The translations under genes and the position numbers were made by a program. DNA of 44,813 bases from Sinomicrobium pectinilyticum (lineage in GTDB: Bacteria > Bacteroidota > Bacteroidia > Flavobacteriales > Flavobacteriaceae), in assembly GCF_003725735.1 (NCBI RefSeq), contig NZ_RJTM01000027.1, forward strand, positions 1 through 44,813. Direction: 5' to 3'. The notes beneath the pieces were generated by a model, which did not search any database, was not told where the DNA came from, and saw only the letters and a program-made list of their open reading frames with translations. Below are positions 25,881 to 35,157 of this stretch, piece by piece; the first letter of the stretch is position 1; every line of letters starts with the position of its first letter.

Positions 25881-26723
25881 ATGGAGATCAATGTGCGTTC
25901 GATAGAAGATGCCCTGGACTGGGCCGAAAATTTATCCGGTATGGGGCATAACGGGGAATTAAGTTGTACCCTCAATACCGGCCATAACAGTGCGGGATCA
26001 CTACTGGGCGATACCTCATTTATCGACAATGAGATGATCTCCCGAAACCTGATCGATCCGCCGGACACTTACCACATGGATGCCATGGGCAGGATACGCC
26101 ATTCAGACAACAAAATATACTACGATGAGAACGGGGAAGTTGTCCATAAACTCATCTCCGATAAGACCGGAAAGTCCATAATGGTCAATCAGGGTATCCT
26201 GGAGAACATGATCAAATGCACATTTGTAGTCCATAAGAAAGAGAGAACGCTGACTCTTCTCATTGTTGAAGACGAAGATGCAGCCCTGGAACTATATAAA
26301 TTTCTAGCAGATAATGGCAATGCGGAACAGGCAATACAAGCCTTTTCGGACAGTTCGGGTATAGAAAAATTTTACATCTATACCAATCACAACCTGGGAA
26401 GCGTACAGATGGACACTGATTTTTTTGATGTAGTAAATGGCTTTTCCCCCTTGTATAAAATTCACAGCCATCCCTATGATGACCACGATTTCTGGGATGA
26501 ATATCCTTCCGGATATGGTCCTACACAAGGCCGTCCTGGCGATAGAAGGTCAAGAGAAAGTTTTATCCAGGACTACGGCTATCAAAAACATTATATGTAC
26601 CACAATGGAGAGCATTCCCTGACAGAATATAGGGACGACAGGTATGGTTTTGTGAAAAAGTATAATATAACCTTGATAAAACTCAAGTCCCTAGACCTCA
26701 GAAAAGGGTTTGGTGCAAAATAA
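25881..26723 (+). CDS. Orphan JAB-like (JAMM-type) polymorphic toxin domain protein
   Basis: 280 residues without signal peptide. The C-terminal half contains a JAMM/JAB-like metal motif: H195-S-H197-P (LYKIHSHPYDDHD), then PS210GYGP and PGD221RRSR, which fits His-x-His...Ser...Asp of the JAB-like toxin families found at the ends of bacterial polymorphic toxins. Residues 60-95 (DPPDTYHMDAMGRIRHSDNK, then YYDENGEVVHKL) look like the junction that joins Rhs-type cores to such toxin tips, yet no Rhs core, PAAR or VgrG part is encoded upstream; the gene has its own promoter-like site. Predicted activity: metal-dependent peptidase or isopeptidase, by family. It may be a detached toxin tip or a stand-alone effector. 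The next gene starts 5 bp after its stop. Confidence 0.65.
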   Translation: MEINVRSIEDALDWAENLSGMGHNGELSCTLNTGHNSAGSLLGDTSFIDNEMISRNLIDPPDTYHMDAMGRIRHSDNKIYYDENGEVVHKLISDKTGKSIMVNQGILENMIKCTFVVHKKERTLTLLIVEDEDAALELYKFLADNGNAEQAIQAFSDSSGIEKFYIYTNHNLGSVQMDTDFFDVVNGFSPLYKIHSHPYDDHDFWDEYPSGYGPTQGRPGDRRSRESFIQDYGYQKHYMYHNGEHSLTEYRDDRYGFVKKYNITLIKLKSLDLRKGFGAK

Positions 26724-26728
26724 ATATA

Positions 26729-27217
26729 ATGAGAAATATCTTGATCTTTTGGGCTTGTTTATCACTACTTTTTTCCTGTACAGAAAAAAATAAAGAAGTA
26801 GTGATACTCAATGAAAAAATAAAAGCAGAATTAGATGAATTTATCACACTAACCAAAGACCATGAACTTATAGATGAATCCTATGTTTGCCTGTATTTTG
26901 ATAAACCAAAGACTAAACTAAGTTTTGGTATTACCTTAACTCCTCCCGATGATTGTTCCTATTTCAAAGGAGTATTTTTTTACAAACAGGAACCCGTTTT
27001 TATCTATTATGAAAAACAAGACTCTTTGACAGCAGAAGATGTTAAACCTATTATACAGATATTAGACAGTGAAAAAATCAAAGAAAACTGTCTTAGGCTT
27101 GGCGAAAACGCCCCATTTTATGGTAATTTTCATCCCCCGGTATGGGCGTATGAAATAGATGGAGGGGAAATAAAGCTCATTCATGAATCCAAACTAAGGC
27201 GGGACAGAAATCCCTGA
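26729..27217 (+). CDS. Lipoprotein, candidate immunity protein 1
   Basis: 162 residues with a lipoprotein signal (MRNILIFWACLSLLFSC). The mature domain begins with KIKAELDEFITLTKDHEL and holds DESYVCLYFDK, SYFKGVFFYKQEPVFIYYE and PPVWAYEIDGGEIKLIHESK. The closely related gene directly behind it shares all these segments; by eye about two thirds of residues agree. No known family recognised. Position right behind a toxin-domain gene (5 bp), the periplasmic anchor and the duplication suggest an immunity role, guarding against the toxin in the periplasm. The gene is clearly AT-richer than the surrounding genes. Confidence 0.65.
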   Translation: MRNILIFWACLSLLFSCTEKNKEVVILNEKIKAELDEFITLTKDHELIDESYVCLYFDKPKTKLSFGITLTPPDDCSYFKGVFFYKQEPVFIYYEKQDSLTAEDVKPIIQILDSEKIKENCLRLGENAPFYGNFHPPVWAYEIDGGEIKLIHESKLRRDRNP

Positions 27218-27242
27218 ACCTTACAGAACTTGGCATTAAATA

Positions 27243-27737
27243 ATGATTAGGATGAGAAGCTGCTTGGTTCTTTTAATTTCCCTACTGGCTCTTCTTTCCT
27301 GTATGGAAGGAAATAATGAAGAAGTTATCCTAAACAAGAAAATCAAAGCAGAATTAGATGAATTTATTATGCTAATCAAAGATAATGAACTTAAAGACGA
27401 ATCATATGTTTGTCTTTATTTTGATAAACATAATGGCAAAGTAGGATTAGGCATTACACTTGACCCTGTCTATAATTGTTCTTATTTCATAGGAACCTTT
27501 TACCATAAACAGGAACCTGTATTTATCTATTTTGAAAAAGAAGATTCTTTGACAACAGAAGATGTCAAGCCTGCTATACAGATTATCGATAGTGAAAAGC
27601 TCAAAGAGAATTGTCTAAAGTTTGGTAAAAACACTTCAGATTACGCCGGTTTTGCCCCTCCGGTATGGGCTTATGAAATAGATGGAAATGAAATAAAACT
27701 CGTTCATGAATCCAAATTGAGACGACAACCAAAATAA
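27243..27737 (+). CDS. Lipoprotein, candidate immunity protein 2 (paralogue)
   Basis: 164 residues, tandem copy of the preceding lipoprotein: signal MIRMRSCLVLLISLLALLSC (the ATG at 27252 is an alternative start), then KIKAELDEFIMLIKDNEL, DESYVCLYFDK, CSYFIGTFYHKQEPVFIYFE and PPVWAYEIDGNEIKLVHESK. Cysteines after the lipid-modified one are conserved in both copies (YVCLYF, CSYF and ENCL). Divergence between copies is strongest in the middle (the GKVGLGITLDPVYN region), as expected if each copy faces a different toxin variant. AT-rich like its partner. It ends 5 bp before the OmpA-like gene. Confidence 0.65.
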   Translation: MIRMRSCLVLLISLLALLSCMEGNNEEVILNKKIKAELDEFIMLIKDNELKDESYVCLYFDKHNGKVGLGITLDPVYNCSYFIGTFYHKQEPVFIYFEKEDSLTTEDVKPAIQIIDSEKLKENCLKFGKNTSDYAGFAPPVWAYEIDGNEIKLVHESKLRRQPK

Positions 27738-27742
27738 AACAT

Positions 27743-28600
27743 ATGAAAAATTTTCTCATTGCCTTTATTTTCTTTTTAATGTGGTCTGCCCTGGGAACAT
27801 GGGTATATACATGCCATGTGAAGAATTTGTGCATAGACCTTCCCGAAAAAGAAACGGTGGTGACATCACCGAAAGACACGCTTCCTTCCCGCGAAAAGTA
27901 CGGCGGCATCTTTGCTCCGGAACAATTCGACGATTATTCCATTATCTCCGGGACCGATTCGGTGATTGTTGCCGGTAAGTCCGCAAGTATAGAAAAACTG
28001 CTCTTCGATTACCTGAATAAAAACCAGGACAAAGAGGTGTTAATCACGGGCCTGTATAATAATACGGAGAAAAAAGCCCTCGGGCTGGCCAGGGCGGAGA
28101 CACTCAAAAAACGTTTTACGGCATACGGGATTAATCCGGACCGGATAGCTACAGAAGCCGTTAGTAAAGATTTTAATTTCGATCCCCGGAACCAGTACCG
28201 CGGAGGTATCCGGCTGAAAGCCCGGGATCTTACGGAGGACAGAAATGCCCTGGTCGAAAAAGGTATAGCCAACAAAATACTGTATTCACACTTCGGATCG
28301 GAAAAATTCCAGCCGGACAATACCTTACAGGCCTATGCCGAAGAACTGAAAAATTACCTGGACAAATACCCCGAAAAGGAAGTAGTCATTACCGGGCATA
28401 CGGACAATGTAGGATCTGACGAAGCCAACGAGTGGATAGGTATGCAACGGGCCAGAAATGTTATGGAATACCTGATAAAGACAGGTATCCCCGGGGAAAA
28501 GCTGAAGATTTTTTCAAAAGGACCTCACGCCCCCCTGGAGAGCAATAACACCCTGGAAGGCCGCCGGAAAAACCGGAGGATAGAAATAAAAGTGAATTAA
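27743..28600 (+). CDS. Membrane-anchored protein with two OmpA-like domains
   Basis: 285 residues. Residues 1-22 form a single membrane anchor or uncleaved signal (MKNFLIAFIFFLMWSALGTW). Then come two OmpA-like peptidoglycan-binding domains: a degenerate one at about 75-160 (SIEKLLFDYLNKNQDKEVLITG, then RAETLKKRFTAYGINPDRI) and a canonical one at about 190-285 (YLDKYPEKEVVITGHTDNVG, then QRARNVMEYLIKTGI, ending with RRKNRRIEI). The second has the HTDNxG and NRRIEI residues that bind diaminopimelate; the first lacks TD and NRR. Such proteins sit in the periplasm holding the cell wall. It follows the second lipoprotein gene by 5 bp. Confidence 0.85.
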   Translation: MKNFLIAFIFFLMWSALGTWVYTCHVKNLCIDLPEKETVVTSPKDTLPSREKYGGIFAPEQFDDYSIISGTDSVIVAGKSASIEKLLFDYLNKNQDKEVLITGLYNNTEKKALGLARAETLKKRFTAYGINPDRIATEAVSKDFNFDPRNQYRGGIRLKARDLTEDRNALVEKGIANKILYSHFGSEKFQPDNTLQAYAEELKNYLDKYPEKEVVITGHTDNVGSDEANEWIGMQRARNVMEYLIKTGIPGEKLKIFSKGPHAPLESNNTLEGRRKNRRIEIKVN

Positions 28601-28621
28601 CCATAACCTGAATAAAAGATC

Positions 28622-29134
28622 ATGGACCAATTAGCACCGGTAAATGCAATAGAATACATCGTATTATTTATAATACTCCTGGGGTGTTTCCTCATCGGGT
28701 ATTTTTTTGCTAAAAATCACAGTTCTAAAAAATACGGAAAGCAGCTGGACGAATGCCTTTCCGAGAAACAATCGCTCCGGGAGAGCCTGAACAAACATGC
28801 CCAAAGCACCTTCGGAAATAACAATTCCAACATCAAGGCCAGGAAAACCAGGGACAGGCGAGGGATACTCTATACCCTCCAGGACAGTCCGCTTAATTTT
28901 GAACGTATCGGCAGGGCAGACGAAACAGAAAAAGACGACCTCAAAAAAATAAGCGGCATAGGGCCCTTTATCGAAGAAAAACTGAACAGCATAGGTATTT
29001 TTACCTTTGAGCAGGTAAGCAGGTTTACAGATGAAGACATGAACCAGGTCACCGAACTTATACAGTTCTTCCCGGGAAGGATCAAACGAGACGACTGGAA
29101 GGGACAGGCCACAACCTTAAAAAACAACAAATAG
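28622..29134 (+). CDS. Membrane-anchored helix-hairpin-helix protein
   Basis: 170 residues: one membrane span near the N-terminus (about 10-29, IVLFIILLGCFLIGYFFA), a charged coiled-coil-like linker (SEKQSLRESLNKHAQS), a basic stretch (KARKTRDRRG) and a C-terminal helix-hairpin-helix region (LKKISGIGPFIEEKLNSIG, then FTFEQVSRFTDEDMNQV), the type found at the ends of complex I NuoE-like and other proteins. Non-catalytic; probably a protein-protein or nucleic-acid contact inside the cell. Starts 21 bp after the OmpA-like gene, so co-transcribed; in my knowledge such OmpA plus HhH pairs recur in Flavobacteria, though their role is not described. Confidence 0.75.
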   Translation: MDQLAPVNAIEYIVLFIILLGCFLIGYFFAKNHSSKKYGKQLDECLSEKQSLRESLNKHAQSTFGNNNSNIKARKTRDRRGILYTLQDSPLNFERIGRADETEKDDLKKISGIGPFIEEKLNSIGIFTFEQVSRFTDEDMNQVTELIQFFPGRIKRDDWKGQATTLKNNK

Positions 29135-29279
29135 CCTTGCCGGAAAACCGGTGGCTCCCTGATAACCAAACGACAAAATCCCTGCACCGGCAGAAAGTGA
29201 ACATCTTTTAGCCGGTTGAATGCGGATTAAACAAACCCTCAGGCCAGGAACAGAAAATCATATATTTTGCCCGCTTCGC

Positions 29280-29405
29280 AAGGGGCCTGCTTCCTACTCC
29301 CGCAAATAGTATACTTATGGCCGGGAGTTTTCTTTTGGCACCTGTGAATAATATTCTTGTGGCTACGGGTATTGTTTTAGCTCCTGCAGGTAATCTCCTT
29401 ATGGC
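29280..29405 (-). repeat. Three 42-bp degenerate tandem repeats, open in frame on both strands
   Basis: Three contiguous 42-bp units on the minus strand begin with GCCATAAG, GCCACAAG and GCCATAAG at 29405, 29363 and 29321. Each encodes 14 residues (AIRRLPAGAKTIPV, ATRILFTGAKRKLP, AISILFAGVGSRPL), and each splits into two 7-residue halves beginning with A and G. The frame is open from a TTG at 29420 to a stop at 29208. On the plus strand the same DNA gives a hydrophobic 14-residue repeat (GSFLLAPVNNILVA, TGIVLAPAGNLLMA). The rest of the 435-bp gap holds only the ABC-F terminator. I cannot tell which strand, if any, is expressed. Confidence 0.6.
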
Positions 29406-29486
29406 TGTCTCTCTCTGCAATTTGAATTGCTACAATTTTCTCACACCATCAAAAATGCCGGGGCTGAGACCTGCAAGGGAGATCAA

Positions 29487-29530
29487 CAAAAAGTGCCCGG
29501 AGGCAGCTTATACAGCCTGTCGGGCACTTT
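29487..29530 (-). terminator. Intrinsic terminator of the ABC-F gene
   Basis: AAAGTGCCCG (29490-29499) pairs with CGGGCACTTT (29521-29530), with an inner AGGC/GCCT pair extending the stem. Read on the minus strand it is followed by a short T-run (TTTTTG) and lies about 40 bp behind the ABC-F stop. Confidence 0.8.
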
Positions 29531-29570
29531 ATACATCTTCACGTCCCGAACCCCGGGACAGGCATATATA

Positions 29571-31196
<1,626 letters not shown>

Positions 31197-31229
31197 TTAT
31201 TTTATTTTTGAAGTTCGTTTAACTCGATG

Positions 31230-31259
31230 CAAAAGTAACAAAACGTAAACTATTACAAA
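31230..31259 (-). promoter_or_regulatory. Promoter of the ABC-F gene
   Basis: Minus strand: TTTG (31256-31259), 18 nt, TACTTTTG (31230-31237), a full match to TAnnTTTG, about 33 bp before the ATG. Confidence 0.8.
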
Positions 31260-31326
31260 GGGTATACCTCACCCTTTTAAGAACATTTTTAACTCGGTAT
31301 TAACACGCGAACATCCCAAGGTTTGT

Positions 31327-31334
31327 TAGCTTTG
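31327..31334 (+). promoter_or_regulatory. -7 element for the thioredoxin-fold lipoprotein gene
   Basis: TAGCTTTG matches TAnnTTTG, 49 bp before the ATG at 31383. The -33 region has no clear TTG at 19 nt. Confidence 0.5.
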
Positions 31335-31382
31335 CTGTTACAAATAGTATAGTTCTCAGCGCTATACATTTAAAAGGATTGT

Positions 31383-32798
31383 ATGAGGAACTTGCTGATT
31401 GCATTTTTGGTATTACCTTTTATTGGCTGTGATAATCCCAAGAATACCATCGCCTATTTTGGGGGCGAAGTCATAAATCCACGTGATAGCATTGTCGTTT
31501 TATACAGAGATGACGAACCCGTAGATACTGCATTATTAAACAGCGAAAACCGTTTTTTGTTCCGGATAAAATTGCGGGATAAAAAGGGAGACCTGTTTAA
31601 ATTCAGGCACTTCCCGGAATATCAATACGTATTTATCCAGGGGCGCGATAGCGTATTGGCCAGGGTAAATACCCTCAATTTCGACGAATCCCTCGTCTTT
31701 TCCGGCAAAGGTGCGGAGAAAAACAATTTCCTGATAGAAATGTATCTTCTGGACGACGACGAACAGAAACTCATCTACAGTTATTACAATCTCGAACCGG
31801 CAGATTTCAGCCGGAAAATAGATTCGCTCCGCGATATGAAGATGGAGCAATACGAACACCTTATCGTTACCCAACGGCTTTCGGAGCCGGCCAAAAATGT
31901 GGCGAGAGCCTCTATTGATTATCCCAATTACAGGTACCGGGAATTTTACCCGTACATGTATAAAAGACTAAAAAGTACTGACGGAAAAAACGAGGTCAAG
32001 ATACCGGATGATTTTTACGCCTTTCGCCGTAACGTGAACTATAACGACAGGGAACTGAGATTCTATAAACCGTATTTCGATTTTATGGTATATCACTTTA
32101 ACGGGCTTGCCTACAACAAGTGTGTTAAAGAATGTCCCCGGGAAGAAGATTTTAACGAAAATTCCGTCCACTACTACATACATAAATTGCAGCTTATAGA
32201 CGATAAGGTAAAGGAAAAGGGTCTGAAAGATCACCTCTTCCGCAATACCGCTTATACTTATTACTTCGAAGATCAGGATGAAGCTAATAATAAACTCTTC
32301 ATGGACAAATTCCTGGAACTCGATGGAGACAATAAATATATGGAGGAAGTCGAGTCTCTTTACACCAACATCAGAAAACTTCAGAAAGGGGCCCACATCC
32401 CGGCACTGCAACTCGTGGACCTGGAGGGAAATCATACCGACCTGGACCAGGTGTGCCACAATAAAAACACGGTGGTTTATTTCTGGACAATATTTCAGAA
32501 AGGACATTCCAAGTACATAAACAAGTATGTAGGCAGCTTACAGAAAGAGTACCCTAAGGTGAACTTCGTAGGCATATGCCTCAACGAAGATTACGACAAA
32601 TGGACGGAAGCCATTACCCTGAACAATCTGCGCCAGGAGAAACAATACCTGTCACTGAAGAGGGAAAGCATCAGCAAAGGGCTTACCGTAAACAACCTGA
32701 ATAAGGTGATCGTAGTGGATAAAAAGAATAATATCATCAATGCTTTCACCTATATCCAAAGTCCTGAATTCCGGACTATCCTGAACTCGTTCAATTAA
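31383..32798 (+). CDS. Thioredoxin-fold lipoprotein without redox cysteines
   Basis: 471 residues. Lipoprotein signal MRNLLIAFLVLPFIGC, then a DUF4369-like N-terminal beta domain (about 20-115; FGGEVINPRDSIVVLY), a long helical middle rich in Tyr and charged residues (115-330), and a C-terminal thioredoxin-like domain (about 335-471) with GAHIPALQLVDLEGNHTDL and VVYFWTIFQKGHSKYI. At the place of the CxxC pair there is TIFQKG, so the domain cannot be a thiol oxidoreductase. The overall build matches TlpA-like periplasmic proteins of Bacteroidota. Probable role: binding or structural; unknown. Confidence 0.8.
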   Translation: MRNLLIAFLVLPFIGCDNPKNTIAYFGGEVINPRDSIVVLYRDDEPVDTALLNSENRFLFRIKLRDKKGDLFKFRHFPEYQYVFIQGRDSVLARVNTLNFDESLVFSGKGAEKNNFLIEMYLLDDDEQKLIYSYYNLEPADFSRKIDSLRDMKMEQYEHLIVTQRLSEPAKNVARASIDYPNYRYREFYPYMYKRLKSTDGKNEVKIPDDFYAFRRNVNYNDRELRFYKPYFDFMVYHFNGLAYNKCVKECPREEDFNENSVHYYIHKLQLIDDKVKEKGLKDHLFRNTAYTYYFEDQDEANNKLFMDKFLELDGDNKYMEEVESLYTNIRKLQKGAHIPALQLVDLEGNHTDLDQVCHNKNTVVYFWTIFQKGHSKYINKYVGSLQKEYPKVNFVGICLNEDYDKWTEAITLNNLRQEKQYLSLKRESISKGLTVNNLNKVIVVDKKNNIINAFTYIQSPEFRTILNSFN

Positions 32799-32832
32799 AT
32801 ACGGGAAAAGGGTTCAGCAGCCATATCCTTTC

Positions 32833-33201
32833 CTATTTTCCGAAAAGGAATTTCCGATGATGTATACCCCAATCGTTCAGAACGGTAATAATGGGCGTTA
32901 TACTGTCCGCATGCGCAGACCATTTATAGGTAATAACCACAGGGTATGTATTGGAAACTTCCCGGACAATTAAACGGTTCTCCTGTAATATTTTCAATTC
33001 TTTGGATAAAATGCGTGGTGAAATATCCCCTATGGCCCTTTCGATAGCTGTAAAACGATGATTCCCGGTGCGTATGGCAATCAGTATCTGTATCCGCCAC
33101 TTCCCTCCTATTACCTCGAGGGCATCCCGTATGGGATATAAGCTGTTAATACACTCTTTGAACTGTTCTTTCCGGGGAGACACTTTTTCGGGTTTCATCA
33201 A
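32833..33201 (-). CDS. HxlR-family winged-helix regulator
   Basis: 122 residues with the HxlR fold: CINSLYPIRDALEVIGGKWRIQILIAI (family 'C.i...l.vigGKWtl.IL..L'), RFTAIERAIGDISPRILSKELKILQENRLIVREV (recognition helix and wing; 'f.eL.r.i.gis.k.Ls..Lk.Le..Glv.R'), and a C-terminal helix pair for dimerisation. The Cys in the first motif is C17, a position used for redox sensing in some members. Divergent from a flavin-dependent monooxygenase gene 69 bp away, which it probably controls. Confidence 0.93.
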   Translation of the reverse strand: MMKPEKVSPRKEQFKECINSLYPIRDALEVIGGKWRIQILIAIRTGNHRFTAIERAIGDISPRILSKELKILQENRLIVREVSNTYPVVITYKWSAHADSITPIITVLNDWGIHHRKFLFGK

Positions 33202-33221
33202 TATCCTTTAGGTAAGTACTA

Positions 33222-33252
33222 TTTTTTATATAGCGAATATAGAATAATTTTG
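33222..33252 (+). promoter_or_regulatory. Promoter/operator region of the luciferase-like gene
   Basis: TAATTTTG (33245-33252) matches TAnnTTTG; TTTT (33222-33225) stands at the -33 place with a 19-nt spacer. A short inverted repeat CTAT...ATAG (around 33219-33233) overlaps it and could bind the HxlR protein. Confidence 0.5.
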
Positions 33253-33270
33253 CAGGAACAAAAAAGAGTT

Positions 33271-34284
33271 ATGAAGCTATCCTATTTAGATCTTTCCCCG
33301 GTACCTCTCCACGGCACACGTCGCCAGGCCCTCCGCCAGACCATAGAAACTGCCAGGTTCCTGGAAGAAACGGGTTTTCACAGGTTCTGGGTGGCCGAAC
33401 ACCATAATTCCGAACATTTTGCCGGACGCGTTCCGGAAGTACTCATCCCCGCCATAGCGTCAGAAACCGAGAAAATCCGCGTTGGTTCAGGTGCCGTATT
33501 GCTTAACCATTACAGCCCGTTTAAAGTCGCGGAAATATTTTCTACACTCACAGAACTGTTTCCCGGTAGAATAGATCTCGGAATAGGACGGGCAACCACC
33601 GGCCCTTATTCCGACCTTGCCCTGCAGCGCAACCGCTCTTACCGGCAGACCACAAACGACTCCACAGAACAACTGGTGGAATTGCTTTCCTGGCTGACAG
33701 ATGATTTTCCTGAGGACCACCCTTTCTTTAATGAAGTAAAAGTGTTCAGTGACGATGCTTTACCGGATATCTTCCTGCTAGGTTCCAGTGAATGGAGCGC
33801 CAGGGCAGCATCCAGATCAGGACTTGCCTACACCTTCGCCGCCTTTATAAATCCTTCACAGGCCCACTATATCACCGGGCTTTATAAAAACCTCTTTCAG
33901 CCTTCCGATAAGGTCTACGGGCAACAACAACCGAAACTGTTATTATCCCTCAGTATCTATGCCCATGAAACCGAGAAGCTTGCGGTAGAATTATCTGCCC
34001 CGGCACAATATTTTTTTCAACAGTTTTACCGTGGCAATCTAAAAGAAGGGCTATTGCGGGAAGAAGACGCCCTGGAAAAACTGAAAGGCTCCGAGCTCGT
34101 GCAAAGACTGTCCGACCCCAGGCAGCCTCACCGGTTCCTTGTAGGCGATATTACTACCATAACCCGCGAACTGAGAACCATTCAGGAAACTTTCGGTGCA
34201 GACGAGATTATCGTACAGCTTATTTCTGCCAATCAGAGCAAAAAATTAAAATCCCTCGAATTACTGGCCAGAGCCATGGAATAA
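33271..34284 (+). CDS. LLM-class flavin-dependent monooxygenase
   Basis: Luciferase-like monooxygenase, 337 residues from the ATG at 33271 (a TTG at 33250 is in frame but lies in the promoter). Begins MKLSYLDLSPVPLHG, the typical start of the 'YddN/YhbW' branch, then FHRFWVAEHHN, RIRVGSGAVLLNHYSPFKVAEIF (in two parts) and FPGRIDLGIGRA, the FMN/F420 barrel motifs. Oxidises an unknown substrate with reduced flavin. The divergent HxlR regulator suggests induction by an electrophile or quinone. Confidence 0.92.
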   Translation: MKLSYLDLSPVPLHGTRRQALRQTIETARFLEETGFHRFWVAEHHNSEHFAGRVPEVLIPAIASETEKIRVGSGAVLLNHYSPFKVAEIFSTLTELFPGRIDLGIGRATTGPYSDLALQRNRSYRQTTNDSTEQLVELLSWLTDDFPEDHPFFNEVKVFSDDALPDIFLLGSSEWSARAASRSGLAYTFAAFINPSQAHYITGLYKNLFQPSDKVYGQQQPKLLLSLSIYAHETEKLAVELSAPAQYFFQQFYRGNLKEGLLREEDALEKLKGSELVQRLSDPRQPHRFLVGDITTITRELRTIQETFGADEIIVQLISANQSKKLKSLELLARAME

Positions 34285-34407
34285 TATTTTCCCGGTTCCT
34301 ATTTCGTGGTATCATCACAAAACACAAAAGAAAAAAGCGAAGCTGTTTAATACAACTCCGCCTGTAAGCACCGGACGGGTCCGGGTGTAATATTATTTAC
34401 CGGGACC

Positions 34408-35064
34408 TTAAGAATTTCCCTTTTTATAATCTTCGAGGAATTTCTCCAGACCGATATCGGTCAGGGGATGTTTCAGCAACCCAGTGATAGAAGAAAGCGG
34501 CCCGGTCATTACATCTGCTCCTATTTTGGCACATTCGATAACGTGCATGGTATGACGAACAGATGCAGCCAGTATCTCGGTTGAAAAATCGTAATTATCA
34601 TAAATCTGGCGTATTTCGGCAATGAGGTTTAACCCGTCGGTAGAAATATCGTCCAGTCTTCCGATAAAAGGAGAAACATAAGCTGCTCCGGCCTTAGCCG
34701 CCAGCAGGGCCTGTCCGGCAGAGAATACCAACGTACAGTTGGTGCGGATCCCTTTATCCGTAAAGTACTTTATGGCCTTTATTCCGTCCTTTATCATAGG
34801 AACCTTTACCACGATCTGCTCGTGCAGTTCTGCCAGCTCCTCTCCTTCCTTTACCATGTTTTCAAAATCGGTAGCGATTACTTCGGCGGAAACATCACCT
34901 TCCACAATATTACATATATCCACATAATGTTTCAGGATATTGTTTCTCCCTGTAATACCTTCTTTGGCCATAAGGGACGGGTTGGTGGTAACTCCGTCGA
35001 GAACACCCAGCGCCTGGGCTTCTTCGATCTGTTGCAGATTGGCAGTGTCTATAAAAAACTTCAT
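34408..35064 (-). CDS. fsa: Fructose-6-phosphate aldolase / small transaldolase
   Basis: 218 residues, single-domain transaldolase of the FSA/TalC type. Schiff-base lysine K87 (IVVKVPM), N-terminal [21 protein letters not shown], and the segment [10 protein letters not shown] with the phosphate-binding R. FSA and TalC cannot be separated by motifs alone; either cleaves fructose-6-phosphate or transfers dihydroxyacetone. It lies convergent to the luciferase-like gene and stands alone. Confidence 0.93.
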   Translation of the reverse strand: MKFFIDTANLQQIEEAQALGVLDGVTTNPSLMAKEGITGRNNILKHYVDICNIVEGDVSAEVIATDFENMVKEGEELAELHEQIVVKVPMIKDGIKAIKYFTDKGIRTNCTLVFSAGQALLAAKAGAAYVSPFIGRLDDISTDGLNLIAEIRQIYDNYDFSTEILAASVRHTMHVIECAKIGADVMTGPLSSITGLLKHPLTDIGLEKFLEDYKKGNS

Positions 35065-35157
35065 TTTTTTTGACTTTTAATATGTTGGATTTTTATTTAT
35101 TCGGGTCTGACTGTTATCCCATTGCCAAAAGGGCTTATAGTAACAAAGACTACAAAT

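Noticed and set aside
25823-26068. Minus-strand frame over the front of the JAB-like gene
   Set aside because: Low-complexity shadow; the plus-strand frame has the domain motifs and a promoter-like site.
29464-29480. CTGAGAcctgcaaggga resembles part of a TPP riboswitch
   Set aside because: Only this short match is present; the other conserved helices and the second conserved core are missing, and it overlaps the terminator region of a minus-strand ABC-F gene, not the leader of a thiamine gene.
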